Source of the DNA: Aricia agestis
Lineage: Eukaryota > Arthropoda > Insecta > Lepidoptera > Lycaenidae
Assembly (NCBI RefSeq): GCF_905147365.1
Contig: NC_056416.1
Coordinates: 3,926,001-3,990,000 of the forward strand
Length of the DNA: 64,000 bases
Direction: 5' to 3'
In this document: positions 32,295 to 42,796 of the stretch, piece after piece
Numbering within the stretch: the first letter of the stretch is position 1
How the letters are laid out: each line of letters opens with the position of its first letter
Translations under genes and position numbers: made by a program
The notes under the pieces: generated by a model
Told to the model about the DNA's origin: nothing
Databases searched by the model: none
Seen by the model: only the letters and a program-made list of their open reading frames with translations

Positions 32295-34117
32295 TCTGGG
32301 GGCACGGGAGTGCCCCCGCCAAGATGAGCCAAGCGAAGCGCGCAAGGGCACTACCTACCTTTTCTCGAAACGTTTCGTCGTATTTTTGAACCCTCTTAAC
32401 TTTGGTTTGAATAATGCCAGATAGTTTAACATATAGTGACATGGGTATAGTTATTAAATGCGCAAAGTTTGAATATCGTAGCTATTATACTTTAGATTTT
32501 ATAGGTGTCCAAAAACCCACAATTTGGTCACTGACTCACCGATCATCAAAACTGTTAGGGTACTTCCTAAAGTCTTAGAAAGCTGAAATTTGGTATGTAA
32601 CATGATATTAGTACAAAAACGACAAAAAAAATATCAAACCCAACTTAACCTCTATCCTTACCATTACAGAGCAAAATTAGGCAAAAAATTGTGTTTTTTG
32701 TATGGGAGCCCCCCTTAATTTTTTATTTTATTTTAATATTATTATTAAATATTAAAGTAGACATATAACTAAGGACTTTGAGAAAAATTCAACTACCTAC
32801 TTGTTGCCATTATTGATATAGAGCAAAAAAGGCCAACAAAATCAGGTTTGTTGTATGGGAGCCTCCCTTTAATATTTATTTTATTTTATTTTTAGTATTT
32901 GTTGTTACAGCGGCAACAGATATACATAATCTGTGAAAATTTCAACTCTCTAGCTATTACCAACAAAACAAGACAGACAGATGGCTACACGGATAGACGG
33001 AAAGACAACGAAGTCTTATTAATAGGGTCCCCTTTGCGTACGTAAGTACCTACGTAAGTTCAAAGAATAGTCGTAGTCTTAGCATTTCTTTGCAAATATT
33101 TAATTAATAAGAATATTTCTTACTATCAATCTATTTCAAGTTTAGGTACTTAAACTTGAAACAGATTGATTAGGAATTTTAGGATAATTAGTATAGTAGC
33201 CAGTAGGTCTTTAATATTTTTAATGTAAACAACATCGGTTTACGGTTAGTTAAAAACAAAAAAAAATACTTCGAAAGTTCAACGGCTATACCAACCATCT
33301 TCGCGTCATCGATAGTGCGATGTAGGTGCCCAACAGTGACATCTCTTGTCGATTAGAGTGCATTAAGAACTATATGAAACTGTTTGTGCAAGCTATATCG
33401 CGATGTAGACGACCAGCAGCAACATCTATTATTATGAAAAGGAAAAAATAGCAAAAAATCACGATTGTTGTATGAGAGACCCCCCCCCCCCCCCCCCGAA
33501 ATATTAAATTAATTTTGTTTTTAGTATTTATTGCTATAGCGGCTACAGAAATACATAACCGATGAAAATTTCAACTCTCTAGTTCTACCGTTCTTGAGAT
33601 GCATCTTAGAGACAGATAGACATACAGACAGATAGACAGACGGACAGACATCGAAGTCTCAGTAATAGGGTCCCGTTTTTACCCCTTGGGTACGGAAACT
33701 TAAAAATAAGGTGAAAGTTTATAATTTATATGATAGTCGGTAAGTCACGACGGCCGTCGCTAGATGCATGAGATACGTCCAAGAGACAGATAGACAGACA
33801 GTTTTGTCATTCGTCAGGGCTTTGAACTTAATAATATACCGTAACTAATGATAAATGGCCAGGCCACCGATTTTAACTAATGCGTAAAGTTTTTAGATTC
33901 TCCTCGTGCGGCTGACACATTATATTATTATCAAATATTTTGCCGCGCTTTAGTGTAAAATTAAGGTTTTTAGATTTAGGGCTGAGTATGTAAGGTTAGA
34001 AACTTGGCACTACATGAGATCTCACTACTTTTTGACACGACAAATTATAATGTTATTATGTTCTGATCTTGGCAACATTTTTACATGAAAATGTTTTTGG
34101 TGGGAATGGGATACTGT
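32295..34117 (+). repeat. Composite repeat, copy B
   Basis: Same part order as copy A, with more of the middle retained. A run of about 17 C lies at 33480-33497 and a GACA/GATA tract at 33600-33650. It ends with the MITE arm (atgaaaatgtttttggtggg). Confidence 0.75.
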
Positions 34118-34558
34118 CACAAGTGCTCTGTGCTCATTAAATAGGTTTGTTTTTATTCTCTTTGTTGTTACATTAATTTGCGATACTTCAACATATTAAA
34201 AGCTATAAATAATGTATTTGTATAACACTTGTACTTGTTATGCATCGCCTACAATCTACATCATTCGTGCTATGGCTGATTCATGTATTTAAGCGCATTT
34301 TGCTTGAGAACATTATTTTTAGTTTTGTTGGATCCTTTTATCTTTTGAACAATTTGATTTATCACAATTAGTGAATACGTGAGTCCTTAATGTGATAGAG
34401 TATCTGGCAACTAACCTGATTGTTGATAAGTTTTGATAACAATATTTTCTAGAGGATACTATATCATATTATATTCTATGGACTAATATTGAACATTAAC
34501 ATATACATATATTGAACAATAACAGTGTGTTTGAACTATATTATATTTTCAGAACAAT

Positions 34559-37500
34559 ATGGCACCGGTAACGGGAAAGTATCAACATTACAAGAACGAA
34601 GACATTGATGACTATTTTATTGCTGTAGGCAAGTGTTTACTTTTTCTTAGTACAAACTAGATGACGCGTGCAACTCCGTTGCGCCAAAATTCGTTTATCG
34701 TGCGAGAACCGTACATATTCCAGAATAAAAAGTCCTATGTCCTTCCTCTGGACTCAAAGTATCTCCATACCTATTTTTCAATGTTTACAACGCCTCCGTG
34801 GTCTAGTGGTATAGAGCTCTTGACACGGAGGTCGTGGGTTCGATTCCCGCGTTGGAAACATGTTATTTCAGAGTTTGGTTAGGACAATGCAGGCTGATCA
34901 CCTGATTGTCTGACAAGTAAGATGATCCATGTGTTAGATGGGCATGTAAAAAGTGGTCCCTGTGCCTGATCTCTCGCCAGTTGTGTCGGTCGTCCGTCCC
35001 ACTAGGTTATGAGAGTAAAGGAATAGAGAGTGCTCTTGTGTACTGCTCACACACTTGGGCACTTCAGTGTTTCAATGAAACCGGCCACCGTCACCGAAAC
35101 CTGCGTGGGAGCTATACAAATTTCAGCAAAATCGGTTGAGCAGTTTGGGTGTGAAGAGGTAACAGACAGACAGACGGACAGACAGACAGACACACTCACA
35201 TTTATAACATTAGTATGGATTAGTTTTGAATTTTAATATTATACATTTTAATAAGGCAAATTTAATTTAACTTTTAGTAGATTCGTTACATTACATAGAA
35301 TACACTGAGTATCATGGGCGTACCCATCATGTTGACGTCCCTACTAAGTATATTATCTAGTACTTTCGTCTATAAAAATAACTAAAAAAATCTGATTTGC
35401 CCCCCCCTGGCCCAGAATCTGCGTAATTTGCCCCCCCCCCCTGGCCCAGAACCTGGGTAATTTGCCCCCCCTGGCCCAGAACCTGGGTACGCCCATGCTG
35501 AGTATTATGGTGTTATTCTCTTGTAGGTGTTCCATTCATTGGAAGAAAGATGATGTCAATGTCTTCGCCTCTGATGGAAATAACTCTAGATGGAGAAACC
35601 ATGACAATCAAAAATTCATCATTGCTTAGAACTGTTGAGCACTCTTTTAAATTAGGTGAAGAGTATGAAGAGAAGATGCCAAACACCACTATCAAAGTAT
35701 GTTAATCTCAAGCATATGGGTTTTTTTTACATTTACATTATGACTATGATACAATTTACAAAACCTTGCCAATAGAGGGTCAGGTTTTTTTACATTTACA
35801 TTATGACTATGATACAATTTACAAAACCTTGCCAATAGAGGGTCATGAACAACAATGTTTTATTTTTTAAAATCTGTAATATTTTTTTAGGAAAAGTAGA
35901 GTTTTTTGTGGCTTTTGTCTATGAAAATATAATAAAAACCATTTATTTCAGAGTGTAACCACCAAAATAAATGACAATGAATTCACCACCCAGTCTGTTA
36001 TACCAGAGACAGGAGAGAAATGTGGGAGACATTATTTATTCACCGACGATGAGTGTATCATTGTAAGTTAGATTCTACATCACAATAAACACTGAAAGTA
36101 CTTGATGCATTGAAAACACTGACCTCCATTATACGAGTACGCTGGACTTATGATACCCTTTGAAATGACAGCTATTTTTTGTGCCTATTTGAAGCGGAAT
36201 CAGCGCCCCCAATGCGGGGGAAGAAAACTAAATCTGACGTAAAAATGACATTTGAAAGTCGCCATATTGGCGCTGATAGCAGTAGTGAGAGTACTTGGAA
36301 CTAATACTAGTTTCTACAACCAATAGCGATTACACGGCCATTTGCAAGTTACGTCAGATTTCGTTCTCTTCCCCCGCGTTGGGGGCACTGATTCCGCTTC
36401 TAATAGGCACAAAAAGCAGGTGGATATCATAAGTCCAGCGTACTTGTATATTGGAGGTCAGTCATTGAAAACTTTCTAATATAAATTGATGTTGCCACTC
36501 TTTAATTTCTTCACTTTTTTGACAGACTATAATAAAACTAGAGATTGGCCAGTGGTCGAAATTCGATCTTAAATTTAATTATCTTCTTTTGGCTCCCCGT
36601 TTAAAGTATTGACTACTGAGTACTTTCAGATTTAATTAGGCTTGTCGAATAAATATCGATATATCGATATTTTCTATTTGATATATCGTTATTTTTGGGC
36701 GATATATTTTGTTACGATATATTGATATCAAATATCCAATATCGAAATTTTATCAAAAACGATCTTTTCTGCTGCGATTTTTTTTTAATGAAATAAGGGG
36801 GCAAACGAGCAAACGGGTCACCTGATGGAAAGCCATCGCCCATGGACACTCGCAGCATCAGAAGAGCTGCATGTGCATTGCCGGCCTTTTAAGAGGGAAT
36901 AGGGTAATAGGGGAGGGTAGGGAAGGGAAGGGAATAGGGGATGGTAGGAAAGGGAATAGGGTAGGGGATTGGGCCTCCGGTAAACTCACTCACTCGGCGA
37001 AACACAGCGCAAGCGCTGTTTCACGCCAGTTTTCTGTGAGAACGTGGTATTTATCCGGTCGAGCCGGCCCATTCGTGCCGAATCATGGCTCTCCCACGTA
37101 TACTTACGTATACGTATACTATTTTGGCCAGATGTCTTAATGGGTCCAGTTCTGTCAAAGCAACAAAAAATTGGTCTTCTTATAGGCTTAGCTGTTGGCT
37201 CAATGAAAATCAACATAAATAAAAAGCGAAAAAGATGGTTGAAAGAATTTTTGCTCCACGAAAAATTATGAATTATAAACGAATGGATTCCAGATCGTAT
37301 AACATAATATTATATATTGACTTTAATACAGATTTAGCAGTTCCCACTATAGATAAAAGGTTGAAACCATCTGGCAACACTGATGACTGACTAAGTCAGA
37401 AGCCACACTTTTTCCGATTTAGTACACTAATTAGGATCCTAGCTTTCTAAATGTTATTCCACTTGACTAAATTTAGGTACTAAATCATTTAGACGTCTAA

Positions 37501-38111
37501 ATTTAGTCGAATGGAATAACAACTTTAGAAAAAAGGGATGTACTACGATGTTGCCAGTTGCCACTTTTAAATTTCTTCACTTTTTGACGGACTATAAATT
37601 AATTTAAAAAAAGCAAATTGGTCGAAAAATTTGACCGATATATCGAAATATCGATATTTTTTTCGCGATATATCGAAACCGATATTGATATTTTTTTTAA
37701 ATATCGATGTATCGATAGATCGATATTTTCTTTCATTTTCGACATCCCTAGATTTAATAAAAAACAACAATCTGACAACAGATTTCAACCATAAACAAAG
37801 GAATATTATTCGTGTATATAGGCTTGTCAGTTAAAACATGGTAGTGTGCGTGTTGTAGTGTGTGTAATGTTTTATTTATTAAAATAATGTATGATAAAAT
37901 CATAATTTTAAAACAATCTCCATATAAACTACAACTGTGCGAAATTTCATGCTCGTAAGTTTCCGCATTTTTCGTAAAAAGGGTTCCATAGTTTGTTCAC
38001 GTAATAATACATAGATAACTGATAACTGTACTTATGTTTTTGTTTCAGACATTAACACATGAAAAGGCTCAAAAAGATGGAAAACGATACTTCCGAAGAG
38101 TAACATCGTAA
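34559..38111 (+). CDS. FABP/CRABP-family intracellular lipid-binding protein, 137 aa
   Basis: Four coding exons join in phase: 34559-34628, 35527-35696, 35952-36062, 38049-38111 (TAA). The protein starts MAPVTGKYQHYKNEDIDDYF, has beta-barrel-type strands such as MEITLDGETMTIKN, and ends GKRYFRRVTS, the Arg-x-Tyr-x-Arg-type end strand of the family that binds a lipid carboxylate. The length, and an intron splitting a Gly codon near residue 24, fit the FABP four-exon pattern. Intron 1 must be GC-AG (GTAG|GCAAGT); a GT donor 4 bp earlier gives a frameshift and stop. An acceptor-like ttttcag just before the ATG suggests a 5' UTR exon upstream. It should carry fatty acids or retinoids in the cytosol (family knowledge). 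Introns hold a SINE, MITEs and other repeats. Confidence 0.92.
34652..35222 (+). repeat. RTE-like 3' fragment split by a SINE
   Basis: Starts ctagatgacgcgtgcaactc; its tail (caaatttcagcaaaatcggt, GACA tract, tataacattagtatggatt) resumes at 35111 after the SINE. Confidence 0.7.
34792..35110 (+). mobile_element. tRNA-derived SINE, copy 2
   Basis: Head gcctccgtggtctagtggta with B-box-like gggttcgattcccgcg, then the same body as copy 1 (gaccgacacaactggcgag on the complement). Inserted in an RTE-like fragment in FABP intron 1. Confidence 0.85.
35313..35497. mobile_element. hAT-like MITE, copy 2
   Basis: Ends catgggcgtaccca and gggtacgcccatg, flanked by the exact 8-bp duplication CTGAGTAT (35305-35312, 35498-35505). 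It contains tandem ccccctggcccagaacctgg units. The 8-bp duplication fits hAT. Lies in FABP intron 1, just before exon 2. Confidence 0.85.
35719..35845. repeat. 64-bp tandem duplication in FABP intron 2
   Basis: Two near-identical units, each ggtttttttacatttaca... to ...gccaatagagggtca. Confidence 0.9.
36118..36462. mobile_element. Mutator-like MITE with 10-bp target duplication
   Basis: 345 bp with inverted ends actgacctccattatacgag / tgtatattggaggtcagt and matching inner arms (cgctggacttatgata). Flanked on both sides by CATTGAAAAC (36108-36117, 36463-36472). A 9-10 bp duplication is typical of Mutator-like elements. In FABP intron 3. Confidence 0.8.
36777..37100 (+). repeat. GGGGGCAAACGAG-family repeat, copy 5
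   Basis: Nearly full copy, with a short deletion in the gaaagcaactt box. Confidence 0.8.
37105..37520 (+). mobile_element. Truncated Harbinger relative
   Basis: Shares cagttctgtcaaagcaacaa, the KRKRWLKEFLLHEKL reading and the right end gaatggaataacaact with 27713-28259, but lacks the left terminal repeat. Confidence 0.75.
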
Positions 38112-38288
38112 TCATCTGTACTTACCATGAGTATTTTTAAGTGAACTTGGAATCTTAAATAATTTTTATTTTTATATATTTTTTCTATATAATTTGTTAT
38201 TATTTTATACCATGCTGATTTTATTTATTTAAAAGGGAAAAAGGGAATTATTATACATCATTATTATGATATATTTGTTTTATTACCA

Positions 38289-38930
38289 ACTAGCTGTTGC
38301 CCGCGACTTCGTCCGCGTGGACTTCAGTTTATAGCGCGCGGTGTCAACAAAATTGGTGTCAAAATCTTTTATAAAAAAAAAACCCTGGTACCCTTTAAAT
38401 GAAAACAGCTGTGCAGTGTGTACATAATATTTCATTTTTTAAATTAAGCTTTATATTTTATGCCAAATTTTAAAGCTTATTTAGGCCCATAATTACACAA
38501 CTTTACCCATAAACTATTTATATAATTGATTGATAGGTTTAACTTTTAAGGTTACGTCACTGCATAGATAAAGTACTGATTTATTTAATAAAGTGAAAAA
38601 GTAATAAAAATCGAAAAAAAAAACGAAACTGGAATGATGATACCACCTCTTATAGAAAGAAGTCTGGGCAAGCGTCACCGCGATGTAGGAGACGCACGGC
38701 GTCATCTATTATGAACTTTTGGAACTAACTTAATTTGAACAAATTTACGCATTTTCATTTCTCACCCCCTTACAACCCTTTTTTCCAGTAAAAAAGTAGC
38801 CTCTGTCCTTTCTCAGGCTGTAGACTATCTGTATACAAAATTTCATTACAATCGGTTCGGTAGTTTTGGCGTGAAAGCGAGACAGACAGAGATACTTTCG
38901 CATTTATAATATTAGTACTTATAGATAAAG
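38289..38930 (+). repeat. RTE-like 3' fragment after the FABP gene
   Basis: actagctgttgcccgcgact at the start, gcgatgtaggagacgcacgg in the middle, and a GACA tract with tttcgcatttataatattag at the end: the full order of which 28396 and 29140 hold parts. Confidence 0.7.
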
Positions 38931-38936
38931 ATTATA

Positions 38937-39336
38937 TCCCACCAAAAACATTTTCATGTAAAAATGTTGCCAAGATGAGAACATAATATTATAGTTCGTC
39001 GTGTCAAAAAGTAGTCAAAATCGGTGGCTTGGCCATTTTGTTATTCGCCATACTAAACTTAACTAAAATACACAGTAATGATAAATGGCCAGGCCACAGA
39101 TTTTGACTAATGTGTATAGTTTTTAGATTCTTCTCGTGCGGCTGACACATAATAATATTATTATCAAATATTTTGCCGTGCTTTAGGGTAAAATTAAGGT
39201 TTTTAGATTTAGGGTTGAGTATGTAAGGTTAGAAACTTGGCTCTACATGAGATCTCACTACTTTTTGACACGACGAACTATAATATTATGTTCTCATCTT
39301 GGCAACATTTTTACATGAAAATGTTTTTGGTGGGAT
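38937..39336. mobile_element. MITE with about 80-bp terminal inverted repeats
   Basis: tcccaccaaaaacattttca... at 38937-39016 is the inverse of 39257-39336 (...atgaaaatgtttttggtggga), nearly perfect. A second inner inverted pair (aatcggtggcttggccattt / aaatggccaggccacagatt) follows. Copies A and B keep only the right arm. Confidence 0.85.
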
Positions 39337-39390
39337 TTCATTTCTTTTTGTAAGCTGGTTTACGTTGTTTTTTCTTTTGGTTCATTTTTT

Positions 39391-40155
39391 AGGGTTCCGC
39401 ACCCATAGGGTAGAAACGGGACCCTATTACTGAGACTTCGATGTCTGTCCGTCTGTCTGTCTCCAGGCTGTAACTTAAGAACGGTAATAGCTAGAGAGTT
39501 GAAATTTTCACAGATTATGTATATCTGTTGCCGCTGTAACAACAAATACTAAAAACAAAATGAAATTTATATTTAAGGGGGGCTCCCATACAACAAACGT
39601 GATTTTTTTTGGCCTTTTTTGCTCTATATAAATAATGGCAACAGGTAGGTACTTGATTTTTTTTCAAAGTCCTTAGTTATATGTCTACTTTAATATTTAA
39701 TAATAATATTAAAATAAAATAAAAAATTAAGGGGGGCTCCCATACAAAAAACAAATGTTTGCCTAATTTTGCTCTATAATGGTACGGATATAGGTTAAGT
39801 TGGGTTTGATAATTTTTATGTTGTTTCAGTACTAATATTATGTTACACACCAAATTTCAGCTTTCTAAGACTTCAGGAAGTACCCTAACAGTTTTGATGA
39901 TCGGTGAGTCAGTGACCAAATTGTGGATTTTTGGACACCTATAAAATCTAAAGTATAATAGCTACGATATTCAAACTTTGCGCATTTAATAACTATACCC
40001 ATGTCATTATATCTTAAAAATTTCAACTATCTGGCATTATTCAAACCAAAGTTACGAGGGTTCAAAAATACGACGAAACGTTTCGAGAAAAGGTAGGTAC
40101 TGCCCTTGCGCGCTTCGCTTGGCTCATCTTGGCGGGGGCACTCCCATGCCCCCAG
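39391..40155 (-). repeat. Composite repeat, copy C (inverted)
   Basis: Begins agggttccgcacccataggg and ends with gagccaagcg-complement and gcccccaga; reads as the inverse of copies A and B. Confidence 0.75.
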
Positions 40156-40310
40156 ATTATGTACTTACATTCAGATCCCTTTTAATAATTAATTACAATA
40201 ATTATTATTGTAATAGATTTAGAATAAAATGAAACTTAAATAAAATATAGAAAAGACTGAACAACATTACAATGTTTTTTTAGCCGTAGCGCCATTAAAA
40301 AGTGTTAAAA

Positions 40311-40460
40311 GGGCCCATTCACGGCAGGACTGCACGGCAGTCCTGCAGCGAATGGGCCTCACTGATTGTTTCCTTATTCATTGGTTCACACTCGGTGTTT
40401 CCAGCCGGCAACCCTTGGGCCCTCTAAAAGGGCCCATTCACTGCAGGACTGCCGTGCAGG
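40311..40460. mobile_element. gggcccattca palindromic MITE upstream of ARL6IP1
   Basis: gggcccattcacggcaggac folds with gtcctgcagcgaatgggcct (40311-40359), and a second half unit follows at 40430-40460. It lies 240-390 bp before the ARL6IP1 start, so it may overlap the promoter. Confidence 0.6.
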
Positions 40461-40698
40461 TGCCTCTTAACTAACAGCTGTCAAAAGGTTGTCACTTGTC
40501 AGTGATTTCTTATGTCAAATCTTTAATGTCAATTTTGTGAAGCAAAATTCCGGCTACTTTTTCGTTGATTGTGAATTTGAATTTCTCATTGATTTCATCT
40601 TTCAAGCTGATCGTGGTTATTTCTTATTTGAGTAAAAGCAGTTTGTGTGCTGATTGAAAATACCTACTCATTGATACTGCATTTTTGAGCTGACTGCC

Positions 40699-41505
40699 AT
40701 GGCTGAAAATAAAGAAGTGGAGGTAATTATATTCTTTGTTTTAAAACTATCGAATTATTGTTTGTTAATTTAGATAGTGTATTTACTGACTGACTTCTAA
40801 ATCAATATTAAAATGACGAATGAATATTGTAATATCTATTCTTTTGTTTGTAGGAACAAGTTAAGAAACTGAAGAGATTGCTTGAAGGCTGGCGTATGGC
40901 TCTTCTGCCGTTGAAGTCTGTCTTTATTTGGGAACAACAATGGCATCCCCTGGCTATCGTCATTTCTCTCACTATATTATACTTTATCATTTGGTTGATG
41001 GACCTCAGTACCATCGCAACATTTGCAACTTTTGGTCTTTTATTGAACTTTGTTGATTTCATTGTCCCAATCATTTGCAACACCATATACAGCCCCAACT
41101 CATGGACCGGTCAAAAGGAAAAAATGTTTGAAGAACTCTGTCGAGATATTGTTGTTTCCTACAATGGAGTTGTACGGAAAATTTATTCATTTTATTCCCT
41201 GAGAGACAGCAGTCCTATAATGGTAATTATATGTAACTGGCATACAGATTTTGGATAATTTTTTTTTCAGTATCTCTCTCCTTATTGTGTATGGTTGTTT
41301 TAATTTTAAAATGTTTTCTTTTCAGTATTATGTGATGTCAATCAGCATGCTGTTAACCACAGCCTGGCTGGCGTCATCAATAAACAACATTTTCCTTCTG
41401 TACATTTTAACATCTATGGTGATGCTGTGGCCTGGTATCCAGCACAAGGGATATCTCAATTTTATGTTATCTTATGTAACTAAATCACAGAAAAAGTCTG
41501 ATTAG
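40699..41505 (+). CDS. ARL6IP1: ARL6IP1, ER-shaping hairpin protein, 190 aa
   Basis: Three exons in phase 0: 40699-40722 (MAENKEVE), 40854-41222, 41326-41505 (TAG), all GT-AG. Hydrophobic segments at about residues 41-60, 62-84 and 132-165 give the reticulon-like double hairpin of ARL6IP1, which curves tubular ER and influences ER calcium and glutamate-transporter trafficking in animals (family knowledge). Recognisable blocks: WEQQWHP, FVDFIVPIICNTIY, SWTGQKEKMFEELC and LPG-like WPGIQHKGYL. The C-terminus KKSD is a dilysine ER-retrieval signal. Length is close to the human protein (about 203 aa). The start is the only ATG that keeps exon 1 in phase. A poly(A) signal AATAAA lies at 41844-41849. 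It converges with PPIP5K, which ends about 400 bp further on. Confidence 0.95.
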
Positions 41506-41843
41506 AGGCTTCTGTATCAGTTTTGCCTAGATATGTTTGTAATGGCAATATGGCATCAATGTTTGAGTAACAAGTACAAGTAGTTGCTGTTTTGATACAT
41601 GTTTTTGCACTTTGAAATGTTTTTATACTTCTCTGAGATAAAACATGCTAAAATAAGCTTTATTGTTTAAATAAGTTACATTATTGTTAGCCATAAATGT
41701 ATGTTATGAAGTTAAGATATGGAATTTGTTTTATGTAGATGACCGTTGTAGTTTGGTGATAGCTGTGTATAGTGATTTATTATCTGGTCATTATAAGGTT
41801 TAACTGGAGGATATTGTGAGCTTTAATTCTTTTATTTTGTTTA

Positions 41844-41849
41844 AATAAA
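41844..41849 (+). promoter_or_regulatory. ARL6IP1 polyadenylation signal
   Basis: AATAAA followed by AT-rich and T-rich DNA, about 340 bp after the stop codon. Confidence 0.65.
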
Positions 41850-42250
41850 GAGATATTATTAGAAAGTTGTCTTTTTCTGCTTCTCTTGTTATACTTACTA
41901 CATTTTGTTTTAGTGCCAGAAAATAGTAGCTTGATTTACTAAAAAATAAAACATTGTATACACTATATATTTAATTCCACTGAATTAAAAAAATGAAACA
42001 TAAATAAGCAATAATATTTTTAATGTCGTAAATTACTTACATCGATTATATCGGTACAAAATGTTTAAAACATGGCCTACAATTTTACTAAGGCATATCA
42101 GAAAATCCTCTTGGTTCAGGATCGTGTTCACAATCTGAAAATGATAATTTCACATTTAAAACTTGCTTCACTTACATCATTTTTCTTCAAGTTAATATTA
42201 TGGATACAATGTTATCGTTTTAGTGGAGTGAATATTTGAGTTGTTACGTG

Positions 42251-42796
42251 CTAAGTGTCTACTGTGAAACCAGCTTTAACTTTTGCTCGTTTGGCTTCCG
42301 TGACTATCGGAGTGGGGTGTGCGTCTGCCTCAACTAAGTGATTGTGTGACTTACTCTCGGGGGGCGCGCTCGCTTGTAATATCTCCTCCGTCACTACACT
42401 GGTTTTGAACCTACTTCCGGCAACATGAGTGATGTTGCTCTTCTGCGCCACGCTATCGCTGTACCTTCTGCTTCCGTTGTTGAGGATTTCGTCCTTACAT
42501 TTGATATCTCTGCTCAGATTTAGCGAGACTATATTGCTAGTGAAATGCAGACAATCCTTTGTACACTTGTTTTTGTCGGTTTCGACGTTGTAGTTTTTGC
42601 TGCTGGTCGGCATGTCTTTGTAGAAGTTTTCTTTCGTCTCGTGGTAGCTGAGACCGTACAAGTGTAGCGGGGGATCGGCGGTCGCACTGGCCGAGGCCGC
42701 CTCTACTTCTAGTGTTAGGTCATTCTTAATAAGCTTCATGGGGGAACTACTTGCGTCTACGGAAAGCGTCTCTTCTTCGTCTTCTTCGCCCGCGCT
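42251..42796 (-). CDS. PPIP5K: PPIP5K last exon
   Basis: 182 codons including TAG; opens SAGEEDEEETLSVDASSSP, acidic and Ser-rich, then no recognised domain. Acceptor TTTCAG. The stop at 42251-42253 is followed by about 380 bp to the ARL6IP1 3' end. Confidence 0.8.
   Translation of the reverse strand, partial: SAGEEDEEETLSVDASSSPMKLIKNDLTLEVEAASASATADPPLHLYGLSYHETKENFYKDMPTSSKNYNVETDKNKCTKDCLHFTSNIVSLNLSRDIKCKDEILNNGSRRYSDSVAQKSNITHVAGSRFKTSVVTEEILQASAPPESKSHNHLVEADAHPTPIVTEAKRAKVKAGFTVDT

Larger units (their letters stand above)
36650..37750. repeat. ATATCGAT-rich element split by later insertions
   Basis: Arrays of atatcgatatatcgatat at 36650-36770 and 37600-37725 begin after ggcttgtcga and end before cgacatccct. 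They appear to be two halves of one unit, separated by the repeats at 36777-37520. Confidence 0.6.

Noticed and set aside
34792..34862. A second tRNA-like sequence
   Set aside because: Same SINE family; nested in an RTE fragment.
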